Source: Pseudoalteromonas sp. MMG007 (GTDB taxonomy: Bacteria > Pseudomonadota > Gammaproteobacteria > Enterobacterales > Alteromonadaceae). Taken from it: a stretch of DNA of 64,000 bases. Shown here piece by piece: positions 1-7,467 of this stretch (the stretch's first letter is position 1; each line of letters opens with the position of its first letter). The translations under genes were made by a program, and so were the position numbers. Under the pieces are notes generated by a model, which searched no databases, was not told where the DNA came from, and worked only from the letters and a program-made list of their open reading frames with translations. The DNA is taken from positions 1-64,000 of the forward strand of contig NZ_JAGJEI010000018.1 of assembly GCF_018100985.1 (NCBI RefSeq), in the 5' to 3' direction.

Positions 1-128
1 GACGGAACCTATCAGTTTTGTGTATCTAAATTACATATGAAAATAATCCACCAAAGGTAGATTAAGTAAATTTTTTCAAATAGTATTTTCTGACAGATAA
101 AGGAAGTAATCAAGGAGATTCTTAGGAC
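1..128. other. Spacer after the tRNA cluster, towards the presumed tufB
   Basis: No gene is visible. In related genomes this minus-strand tRNA cluster is followed by tufB, so this stretch is probably the tRNA-tufB spacer of one transcript reading off the left edge. tufB itself is not in the window, so this is inference from gene order. Confidence 0.5.
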
Positions 129-204
129 TGGTGCTGATAGGCAGAGTCGAACTGCCGACCTCACCCTTACCAAGGGTGCGCTCTACCAACTGAGCTATAT
201 CAGC
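129..204 (-). tRNA. tRNA-Thr (GGT anticodon)
   Basis: A complete cloverleaf on the minus strand. The acceptor stem GCTGATA pairs with TATCAGC, the anticodon loop is TTGGTAA (GGT), the T-loop is GTTCGAC, and CCA is encoded at 129-131. It is the last of four tRNAs in a Thr-Tyr-Gly-Thr cluster, the order seen upstream of tufB in gammaproteobacteria (thrU-tyrU-glyT-thrT). Confidence 0.95.
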
Positions 205-215
205 AACACAAGAAC

Positions 216-290
<75 letters not shown>

Positions 291-334
291 ATAAAAATCT
301 GTTCTTAAACTACCTCTAACCGTCAAGAATAAAG

Positions 335-419
335 TGGTGGAGGGAGCTGGATTCGAACCAGCGAAGGCTGAGCCGTCAGATTTACAGTCTGATCCCTTTG
401 GCCGCTCGGGAACCCCTCC
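335..419 (-). tRNA. tRNA-Tyr (GTA anticodon)
   Basis: A class II (long variable arm) tRNA of about 85 nt on the minus strand. The acceptor is GGAGGGG, the anticodon GTA sits in CTGTAAA, and CCA is encoded at 335-337. It is second in the cluster. Confidence 0.95.
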
Positions 420-459
420 ACGATAATTCTCTACTAATTCACTTCCGGTAAAAGGAAAG

Positions 460-535
<76 letters not shown>

Positions 536-546
536 ACTGCTTTAGT

Positions 547-585
547 ACGGGGCGAGATATTAGAGTAAGGTTTATTGGGATGCAA
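547..585 (-). promoter_or_regulatory. Sigma70 promoter of the tRNA operon with a GC-rich discriminator
   Basis: On the minus strand there is a -35 TTGCAT (580-585), a 17-bp spacer and a -10 TAATAT (557-562), followed by CTCGCCCCG before the expected start near 549. A GC-rich discriminator is the hallmark of promoters repressed by ppGpp/DksA in stable-RNA operons. The elements are seen directly; stringent control is inferred. Confidence 0.75.
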
Positions 586-652
586 CAATAAAATTAAAAA
601 AAATGTAATTTTTTACCTCAAATGCTCACAATTCATGCAAAACAGTGGTTTT

Positions 653-1372
653 TTATACTTTTTGGCCATGTTTACTCAGGTCGCGCCAATAATTTAAGCC
701 TTTCATTACAAGTAGCGAATCAAAAATACTACCCGTAAATTGCTGCTGTAATAATGCGCCATAGCCACCAGCAAAGATTATTTTAGGCAATTGACTACAA
801 TTATGCTGCGCTAAGTGACGCTTTGCTTGCTCAATTGCTCCAACTGTTGCTGCTAAAGCACCATTTTTTAATCCGTTAGGGGTGTTTTTCCCTAGCTTAT
901 CTTCAAATGGTGTAGTGCCATCATCAAATACGCGTTGAGTATTTTGCGTTAAAGAGGTGGTCATCAAATCAAGGCCCGGTAAAATCCACCCGCCTAAGTG
1001 AACACCATTATCAGCAAGCACATCAATAGTGGTGGCGGTACCTGCATCAACAATAATGCACGGCGTATCTGGGTAAAGTGTAAAGCCTGCTATAAGTGCA
1101 AGCCATCTATCTATACCTAAATTGCCAACTTGATCGTATGCACAGCTAAGCTTGCCTAATTGTTTTGTTACGTTGGCTTCAAAATTAGGAACGCCATGTG
1201 TGCTTGCTTGTGCAAGTAACTCTGCCATTAATTCGCTTTTGCCTACGCAGGCATACACAACTTCAGTTATCTGCTGCCAAGGTAAATTGTTTATATTTGC
1301 AGGCTGTGCTTGCTGGTTTTGCCAAAGCACCGCTTTTAATGACGTATTGCCTACGTCGATGAGTAATCTCAT
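653..1372 (-). CDS. coaX: Type III pantothenate kinase
   Basis: Phosphorylates pantothenate in the first step of coenzyme A synthesis. This 239-residue protein has the ASKHA-fold P-loop LLIDVGNTSLK at its N-terminus, and in the middle the NLGIDRW and DAGTATTID motifs typical of CoaX. Many bacteria have the unrelated CoaA instead; E. coli carries coaA at this position, so the locus shows non-orthologous replacement in a conserved context. The start overlaps the birA stop as ATGA, which implies translational coupling in a murB-birA-coaX operon. Confidence 0.93.
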   Translation of the reverse strand: MRLLIDVGNTSLKAVLWQNQQAQPANINNLPWQQITEVVYACVGKSELMAELLAQASTHGVPNFEANVTKQLGKLSCAYDQVGNLGIDRWLALIAGFTLYPDTPCIIVDAGTATTIDVLADNGVHLGGWILPGLDLMTTSLTQNTQRVFDDGTTPFEDKLGKNTPNGLKNGALAATVGAIEQAKRHLAQHNCSQLPKIIFAGGYGALLQQQFTGSIFDSLLVMKGLNYWRDLSKHGQKV

Positions 1373-2361
1373 GGTTGTGCCTTTCTTAGCGAAACTTCTC
1401 CGCCGTAGTAACTTTTTACCTCGCCGTCTTGGCGAATACGAATGCCACCTTGTGGGTCTATGCCTTCACAGATACCACGCCAACTTCTGTGACCTGTGTT
1501 GAGCTCTACCTGCTCGCCTGCAAACGCATTTAACGCATTCCATTGATCGTACATTGCTTGTAAACCACTTTGGCTGTACTGCAATAAACGCTTTTCTAAA
1601 TAATACGTTAGTGAAGCCACCAGCATATTTTTATCAAGCTGTTGAGTGTGCTGATTTAAATCTGTCCATGCCTGATCTATATGTTGGCTAAAGCTTTCTG
1701 GCATCTGTAGGTTTATACCTACACCAATAACTAACTGGCAAGGCCCTTGTGGCTGCCCGTCTAGCTCAACTAATACGCCTGCAAGCTTTTGCTTATTTAT
1801 ATATATATCGTTTGGCCATTTAAGCTCTACGTCAATTTGGTATAACGCTTTAATTGCATCATAAACAGCAAGACCTACTGCGATTGATACACCCATCGCG
1901 GCTTGTAGCCCATCATCTAAACGCCAAAAATAACTGTAATACAAATTGGCACCGAACGGCGACTGCCAAACACGGCCACGTCGGCCACGCCCTGCTTGCT
2001 GCATTTCAGCCACAATGACCTTGCCCGATTCAAGCTCCGCTTTACTTTGTATGCGGCGCATAAGCTCGCTATTGGTCGAATCGATAATAGGGTGCACTTC
2101 AACATCTGCCGTGCTCGCACCTAACGCTTTGTAATGCAGATCAATTTGTGTTTTATTTAAAAGGCCCACTTGGCTATTCAAGCAATAGCCTTTGCCGGTT
2201 ACTTTAAAAATGTCCAAACCCATTTCTTGTAACGTTTTAATATGTTTACTAACCGCAGCTCGACTAATTCCAAGCTCTTCACCTAACGCTTGCCCAGATA
2301 CAAAACCACCTAGGTTGAGTGCATTTAAAATAGCGAGCTTGTTTCCATCTGGCGCTTTCAT
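1369..2361 (-). CDS. birA: Biotin operon repressor / biotin-protein ligase
   Basis: Activates biotin as biotinyl-AMP, transfers it to the carboxyl carrier protein of acetyl-CoA carboxylase, and as holo-repressor binds the bio operator. At 330 residues it is a group II enzyme: an N-terminal winged helix (about 5-65, with GISRAAVSKHIKTL), then the ligase domain with GRGRRGR at about 125 and KWPNDIY in the biotin-binding region, and a C-terminal SH3-like domain. It overlaps murB and coaX by 4 bp each (ATGA), so the three are probably co-transcribed. Confidence 0.95.
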   Translation of the reverse strand: MKAPDGNKLAILNALNLGGFVSGQALGEELGISRAAVSKHIKTLQEMGLDIFKVTGKGYCLNSQVGLLNKTQIDLHYKALGASTADVEVHPIIDSTNSELMRRIQSKAELESGKVIVAEMQQAGRGRRGRVWQSPFGANLYYSYFWRLDDGLQAAMGVSIAVGLAVYDAIKALYQIDVELKWPNDIYINKQKLAGVLVELDGQPQGPCQLVIGVGINLQMPESFSQHIDQAWTDLNQHTQQLDKNMLVASLTYYLEKRLLQYSQSGLQAMYDQWNALNAFAGEQVELNTGHRSWRGICEGIDPQGGIRIRQDGEVKSYYGGEVSLRKAQP

Positions 2362-3368
2362 TGTATGGGCTCCATTTTAATATGGCATTCGCTGTGTGTA
2401 TCTATTAAACGCACTTCATGCTCTAGCATAATGTTATAACGGGCATGCACCGCTTGCTGAATATGTTTAATCATTGTTATGAGGTCGCTTCCTTCACTAT
2501 TTCCATGATTAACTAATACCAAGGCCTGCTGCTTATGCACCTCAATACCTGCAACTCTGTACCCTTTTAAACCTACTTGATCAATTAGCCAGCCTGCCGC
2601 TACTTTATGGTGGCTTTGCCCGTATTCATAATGGGGTAAATCCGTAAATTGCGTTAATAGCTCACCTAAATGCTGATTAGTAATAATAGGATTTTTAAAA
2701 AAACTCCCAGCATTAGCCAATGTATACGGGTTAGGTAATTTACTATTACGGGTTTGTATAACTTGTTCAAACACAGCTGTTGGCGTAACACTGCTAAGCT
2801 GTTGTAAAGGCCCGTAACTTAATACAGGTTGCCATTTTTTAGGCAGTGCAAAATCAACGCGAGTGATCACCGCTCTATTTTTAAGTGAATGCTTAAATAT
2901 GGAGTCTCTGTAGGCAAATTCACACTGTTCATTATTAAGTGCGTGCACGGCCTTAGTGGTTATATCAAAGTACTCTACTGACTCTACAAATTTTGCAATC
3001 TCAACACCGTAAGCACCAATATTTTGTACTGGTGATGCGCCAACAGTACCTGGTATAAGTGCTAAGTTTTCAAGCCCTGGAATGTTTTTATCAAGCAAGT
3101 AACTTACTAATGCATGCCAATTTTCGCCTGCGGCAACACTAATTAAAAAGTCATCTTCTCGTTCAGTAACTTTAATGCCTTTGGTCGCCATTTTTATTAC
3201 TGTACCTGTGTAATCATTTAAAAAAACGGTATTACTGCCCTCACCTAATAGACAAAATGGTGTGTTAAAGCTTTGCGCTTTAAGTTGCTCAAGCTGAGTA
3301 ATTTCAACAAAATTTTGGCATTGGCTGTTTAATGCAAATGTATGTAAGGAGTGTAATGAATACGCCAC
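2358..3368 (-). CDS. murB: UDP-N-acetylenolpyruvoylglucosamine reductase
   Basis: Reduces UDP-GlcNAc-enolpyruvate to UDP-MurNAc with NADPH and FAD in cytoplasmic peptidoglycan precursor synthesis. The FAD-binding motif GEGSNTVF lies near residue 43, IPGTVGASPVQNIGAYG near 105-121, and the substrate-loop motif AGSFFKNP near 222-229. The length of 336 residues and the Tyr-loop region match type I MurB as in E. coli. The start is GTG at 3368 with a weak AGAGAG ribosome-binding site. First gene of the murB-birA-coaX operon, divergent from the M1 aminopeptidase. Confidence 0.95.
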   Translation of the reverse strand: MAYSLHSLHTFALNSQCQNFVEITQLEQLKAQSFNTPFCLLGEGSNTVFLNDYTGTVIKMATKGIKVTEREDDFLISVAAGENWHALVSYLLDKNIPGLENLALIPGTVGASPVQNIGAYGVEIAKFVESVEYFDITTKAVHALNNEQCEFAYRDSIFKHSLKNRAVITRVDFALPKKWQPVLSYGPLQQLSSVTPTAVFEQVIQTRNSKLPNPYTLANAGSFFKNPIITNQHLGELLTQFTDLPHYEYGQSHHKVAAGWLIDQVGLKGYRVAGIEVHKQQALVLVNHGNSEGSDLITMIKHIQQAVHARYNIMLEHEVRLIDTHSECHIKMEPIQ

Positions 3369-3511
3369 AAAGCTCTCTAAAGTTACCGGTAACTAATCGC
3401 AATAGTTTACCTCATCGTCGCAAATGTGGCACTAGATTGTAAAAATCACTCAACCCACTGCGGCAATCGTGATATAAAACCAGCACTTTTTTATTTGTGT
3501 TCAGGGTAATT

Positions 3512-5353
3512 ATGAAAATTAAACCTCTTTTTTTAAGCCTCGCTATGGCAGGTATGTGTTCGCAAGCAATGGCTAATGCGATTGACCAAAACTCGTATGC
3601 TAACCTTGATGACGTTGTGACTACTCACTTAAACCTTGATTTAGATGTCGATTTTGCCGACAAGCAGTTAGAAGGTTTTGTTGAGCACACACTAAAGTGG
3701 AATAATTCAAAAAGTAAAACATTAGTACTTGATACTCGCGACTTAGACATTGATAAAGTAATGTATCAAGACGTCGACGGCAGCTGGCACAAAGCAGACT
3801 ACACACTTGCTAAGCGTGACGACGTAAAAGGTTCTAAATTAACAATTAAATTTAAAGATCAAGCTGCCAAAGCCCGTATTTACTACAACAGCCGCCCAGA
3901 AGCATCAGGTTTACAATGGCTAACACCAGAGCAAACAGCCAGCAAAACACATCCTTTTATGTACAGCCAATCGCAAGCTATTCATGCTCGTAGCTGGATC
4001 CCAGTGCAAGATACCCCTGCAATGCGTGTGACATATTCTGCGCGAATTCATACACCAAAAGATATACGTGCGGTTATGAGTGCCGATAATAAAGACGCAC
4101 TTTATAAAGATGGCGACTACATTTTTGACATGCCTCAAGCGATTTCTCCTTACCTTATTGCCATTGGTGCGGGTAACTTAGAATTTAAAGCCATGTCGCG
4201 CCAAACAGGTATTTTTGCTGAACCTGAAATTTTAGATGCATCGGTTGCTGAGTTTAACGACACACAAGCCATGATCGACAAAACCAACGAAATGTATGGT
4301 GAGTACGCATGGGGCCGTTACGATTTACTTATGCTTCCGCCTAGCTTCCCATTTGGTGGCATGGAAAATCCACGCCTATCGTTTATTACACCTACTGTAG
4401 TGGCAGGCGATAAAAGCTTAGTTAACCTAATTGCGCATGAGCTTGCTCATTCGTGGTCTGGTAACTTAGTCACTAATGCAACGTGGGAAGATTTATGGTT
4501 AAACGAAGGTTTTACCTCGTACGTTGAAAACCGCATTATGGAAGAAGTGTTTGGCCGTGACCGCGCTGTTATGGAACAAGCATTAGATGCAGCAGGCTTA
4601 CGCGCTCAGCTTAAAACGATTGATGCGCCAGATACCCGCCTTAACTTAAAACTTAATGGCCGCGACCCAGATGATGCATTTAGCTCAGTGCCATACACTA
4701 AAGGTCAGTTATTTTTAATTTACCTAGAAGAAAAATATGGCCGTGATAAGTTTGACCCGTTTGTAAAAGCGTACTTTAAAGAGTTTTCGTTCAAATCGCT
4801 GACCACTGCGCAATTTGTTACTTACTTAAAAGCTAACTTAATTGAAAAATACCCAGGCGTTGTAAGCATGGATAAAGTAAATGAGTGGATTTTTGAACCA
4901 GGTTTACCAAGCGATGCACCAAACCCTACTTCTGATGCGTTTGATAAGGTAGACACTGCAACAGCAGCATGGCTAAAAGGCGACACAACTGCAGCTGAAC
5001 TACCAACAGCGCAGTGGACAGTGCATGAATGGCTACATTTTTTAAATAATCTACCACGTGATTTAAGCTTAGATAAAATGAGTGAGCTAGATAATCAATT
5101 TAACTTAACGCAATCAACTAACGCTGAACGAGCTTTTGCCTGGTTTATGCTTGCGGTAGGTAATGGTTATCAGCCAATTTACCCTGCGCTTGATAAGCAC
5201 TTATCAGGTATTGGTCGTCGTAAATTAATTGTTCCGTTATATAAATCACTCATCACTAACGGTAAAAAAGAGTGGGCACAAAGCGTGTACTTAAAAGCAC
5301 GTCCGGGTTACCACCCACTTGCACAAGGTACTATTGACGCATTATTTGAATAA
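3512..5353 (+). CDS. M1 family aminopeptidase (leukotriene A4 hydrolase-like), secreted
   Basis: A zinc metallopeptidase that removes N-terminal residues from peptides. The exopeptidase signature GGMENP is at about residue 282, and the zinc site HELAH at about 309 is followed 18 residues later by NEG. The N-terminus MKIKPLFLSLAMAGMCSQAMA is a cleavable signal peptide, so it works in the periplasm or outside. I chose ATG 3512, with AGGG 5 nt upstream, over an in-frame GTG at 3497 because it starts the signal peptide directly. At about 613 residues with a C-terminal helical domain it fits the LTA4H/cold-active aminopeptidase group. Confidence 0.92.
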   Translation: MKIKPLFLSLAMAGMCSQAMANAIDQNSYANLDDVVTTHLNLDLDVDFADKQLEGFVEHTLKWNNSKSKTLVLDTRDLDIDKVMYQDVDGSWHKADYTLAKRDDVKGSKLTIKFKDQAAKARIYYNSRPEASGLQWLTPEQTASKTHPFMYSQSQAIHARSWIPVQDTPAMRVTYSARIHTPKDIRAVMSADNKDALYKDGDYIFDMPQAISPYLIAIGAGNLEFKAMSRQTGIFAEPEILDASVAEFNDTQAMIDKTNEMYGEYAWGRYDLLMLPPSFPFGGMENPRLSFITPTVVAGDKSLVNLIAHELAHSWSGNLVTNATWEDLWLNEGFTSYVENRIMEEVFGRDRAVMEQALDAAGLRAQLKTIDAPDTRLNLKLNGRDPDDAFSSVPYTKGQLFLIYLEEKYGRDKFDPFVKAYFKEFSFKSLTTAQFVTYLKANLIEKYPGVVSMDKVNEWIFEPGLPSDAPNPTSDAFDKVDTATAAWLKGDTTAAELPTAQWTVHEWLHFLNNLPRDLSLDKMSELDNQFNLTQSTNAERAFAWFMLAVGNGYQPIYPALDKHLSGIGRRKLIVPLYKSLITNGKKEWAQSVYLKARPGYHPLAQGTIDALFE

Positions 5354-5369
5354 ATAATAGCGTTAACTA

Positions 5370-5398
5370 AAAAGGGCCAAATTTAATTTGGCCCTTTT
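5370..5398. terminator. Bidirectional rho-independent terminator
   Basis: The perfect hairpin AAAAGGGCCAAAT/ATTTGGCCCTTTT lies between the convergent M1 aminopeptidase and DUF2057 genes, with a T-run on both sides. Confidence 0.88.
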
Positions 5399-5412
5399 GT
5401 TTTTGTACTATT

Positions 5413-6012
5413 TTATTTTGTTACTTTTTCTAAAAATGCTTTTCGTTCCGTTGCAGTGGCTTGCTGCCACCAAAAATCGAGCATTTGGGGTGCACTTGGC
5501 ATTCCTTTCCCATTTATAGGCGCAATAGGCTTTATTGGCTGACTAGGACGTGAAGGCCCTGCTGGAACTGTGTTTTGCATTGCAGGTTTATTACTTGCAA
5601 GCTGGGTATTAGAAACAACACTTAAAGGTATCGCCACCGCGCTACTTTTTGCTTTTAAACTTACTTGTGGTGCTTCAGCGAACACTTTTGCAGACACTGC
5701 ATTTTCAGCACGGTTAAACACTAAGGTATAGTCTTTACCAGCCTCAATAGTTACATTCACCCAAAACGGTTCTGACTCTACAACTTCGTGTGTATCGTAA
5801 TCATCTTCGTATAAGTCTGTATATTTGAGTTTTAGTTGATAAGTGCCCGGTGCAAGCTCTACATCATCAATACGGCTAAACAAAGAACTTTCCAGTATAC
5901 GATCGCCCACTTGCAAAGGAACAAACTCTTCTGGGAAGTGAATATTTTCAGCATTAGCAGAAGAACTAAGTAGTAATGCAACAGCACTACCTATTAAAAT
6001 TGGTTTAAGCAT
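5413..6012 (-). CDS. DUF2057 (YccT-like) periplasmic protein
   Basis: About 199 residues from the chosen ATG at 6012, which has AAGGAG just upstream and begins the signal peptide MLKPILIGSAVALLLSSSANA; a longer in-frame start at 6087 would bury it. The mature part (FPEEFVPLQVGDR, then LAPGTYQLKLKYTDLYEDD) resembles the DUF2057 family that includes E. coli YccT, reported to affect curli. The Pro-rich C-terminal third is low-complexity. Function is unknown here; a CsgD-like regulator sits about 0.7 kb away, which may be coincidence. Confidence 0.75.
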   Translation of the reverse strand: MLKPILIGSAVALLLSSSANAENIHFPEEFVPLQVGDRILESSLFSRIDDVELAPGTYQLKLKYTDLYEDDYDTHEVVESEPFWVNVTIEAGKDYTLVFNRAENAVSAKVFAEAPQVSLKAKSSAVAIPLSVVSNTQLASNKPAMQNTVPAGPSRPSQPIKPIAPINGKGMPSAPQMLDFWWQQATATERKAFLEKVTK

Positions 6013-6104
6013 ATTAACTCCTTTATTTGATTTCAGTTTGACACTGCTTTGAAAGTTTGTCATTAGTGAGCTTAAATTTCGTACCACTTAATTAGGGACA
6101 CAGC

Positions 6105-6467
6105 ATGAGCCAAGAAACTATTTTTACCAAAATAATAAATAAAGAAATCCCAGCAGACATTATTTATGAGGACGAAGACACACTTGCATTTAAAGATATA
6201 AACCCACAAGCCCCTTTTCACGCTCTTATTATCCCAAAAAAAGCAATTTCAACAATCAATGATATTACGCCTGAGAACTCTCATTTAGTCGGTAATTTAT
6301 ATGTGGTTGCTGCTAAATTAGCAAAACAATATAACTTTAGCGATGAAGGTTACCGCGTAGTAATGAACTGTAATGAACATGGTGGACAAACTGTTTACCA
6401 CATACATTTACACATGCTTGGCGGTAAAGAAATGGGTTGGCCACCGTATCAGAGCACTAAAAAGTAA
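6105..6467 (+). CDS. hinT: HIT family purine nucleoside phosphoramidase
   Basis: A cytoplasmic hydrolase that cleaves AMP-lysine and other nucleoside phosphoramidates. It is 120 residues long with N-terminal TIFTKIINKEIPADI and the histidine triad HIHLH at about residues 99-103 near the C-terminus, followed by GGKEMGWPP, all characteristic of HinT. Monocistronic by layout; the start is divergent from DUF2057. Confidence 0.95.
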   Translation: MSQETIFTKIINKEIPADIIYEDEDTLAFKDINPQAPFHALIIPKKAISTINDITPENSHLVGNLYVVAAKLAKQYNFSDEGYRVVMNCNEHGGQTVYHIHLHMLGGKEMGWPPYQSTKK

Positions 6468-6521
6468 ATTAATTATTTTAGTGAAATTATCCGGCTCAAA
6501 TATTTAGTTACAAATGTTATG

Positions 6522-6548
6522 GTTTTTCATGATTATAAAGTGAAAAAC
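6522..6548. promoter_or_regulatory. Inverted repeat upstream of the LuxR-type regulator
   Basis: The arms GTTTTTCA and TGAAAAAC are perfect 8-bp inverted repeats separated by 11 bp, about 140 bp before the regulator's start. The AT-rich surroundings look like a promoter. The symmetry suggests a dimeric operator, but no known factor is recognised. Confidence 0.3.
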
Positions 6549-6687
6549 AGTTACTTATTTGCAACATTTTATGTTTAAATAATCGTAAAATCGTATTTGT
6601 TCTTGAGTACATCGGCGACTTCCTAATACAAAAGGTGTGGAAGTCGTGGTAAACTCAATCAGTCAGCTTTATAAAAGAGTAAAAAAC

Positions 6688-7344
6688 ATGAGCAGTTCAG
6701 CCTTTTTGTTATTAGATCAAGAGCCAATTAACACTATTGGTATTAACGTTTTAGAACCTTTGTTAAAAACGCAAGGCCTTGACGTAACCACTGGTACAAA
6801 CATTTTAGATGTGCCTGAAGGGACTCGACTTCTGTTTATTGAAACATCTAATAAAGATGCATGGGGAAAGCTAAAAGAACAATTAGTAAACCTACGTATT
6901 AAATGCGATATCATATTATTTAATCTAGACGAAAACCCAGAGCTCGCTAACCGCGCGCTATTAAGCGGTATTCGTGGTGTTTTTTACACAACAGATAACG
7001 CCGATGTATTAATGAAGGGCATTCGTTTATTACTTGAAGATCAACTTTGGTACCGCCGCGATATAATGTGTAACGCACTAAACCGTATGCTTCAGTTTAA
7101 TAAAGATGCACTACATAAACTAACCGAAGGTGATATAGAGCCTGTTAAACTTACAAAGCGAGAGAAAGCAATAATCTCACTTATGAGCAAAGGTTCTAAA
7201 AACAAAGAGATTGCAGAAGATTTAAGTATTAGCCCGCACACAGTTAAAACTCACTTATACAGCGCATTTAGAAAAACTAAATGTCGTAATCGTATTGAGC
7301 TACTATCTTGGGCACAGCAAAATATTCCAGACGAAATTCGCTAA
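6688..7344 (+). CDS. CsgD-like LuxR family transcriptional regulator
   Basis: About 218 residues from ATG 6688; a GTG at 6637 in the same frame is possible, but the shorter form matches CsgD-type length (216 in E. coli). The N-terminal half resembles a receiver fold without an obvious phosphoacceptor site. The C-terminal half is a LuxR/FixJ helix-turn-helix with LTKREKAIISLMSKGSKNKE and SPHTVKTHLYSAFRKT. CsgD-type proteins control curli and cellulose genes, but no such genes are nearby, so its targets are unknown. It ends in a strong hairpin terminator. Confidence 0.78.
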   Translation: MSSSAFLLLDQEPINTIGINVLEPLLKTQGLDVTTGTNILDVPEGTRLLFIETSNKDAWGKLKEQLVNLRIKCDIILFNLDENPELANRALLSGIRGVFYTTDNADVLMKGIRLLLEDQLWYRRDIMCNALNRMLQFNKDALHKLTEGDIEPVKLTKREKAIISLMSKGSKNKEIAEDLSISPHTVKTHLYSAFRKTKCRNRIELLSWAQQNIPDEIR

Positions 7345-7367
7345 TCTAAATATTTATTGGTAACTTT

Positions 7368-7395
7368 AAAAACAGACACTTAAGTGTCTGTTTTT
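7368..7395 (+). terminator. Rho-independent terminator of the LuxR-type regulator
   Basis: The palindrome AAAAACAGACAC-TTAA-GTGTCTGTTTTT lies 24 bp after the stop codon. Confidence 0.88.
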
Positions 7396-7467
7396 GTATG
7401 TGTTATATGCTTGTCTAATACCATACTTTTTATTATTCTCAACTAAACTCCTTTTGCTGGAATATTA

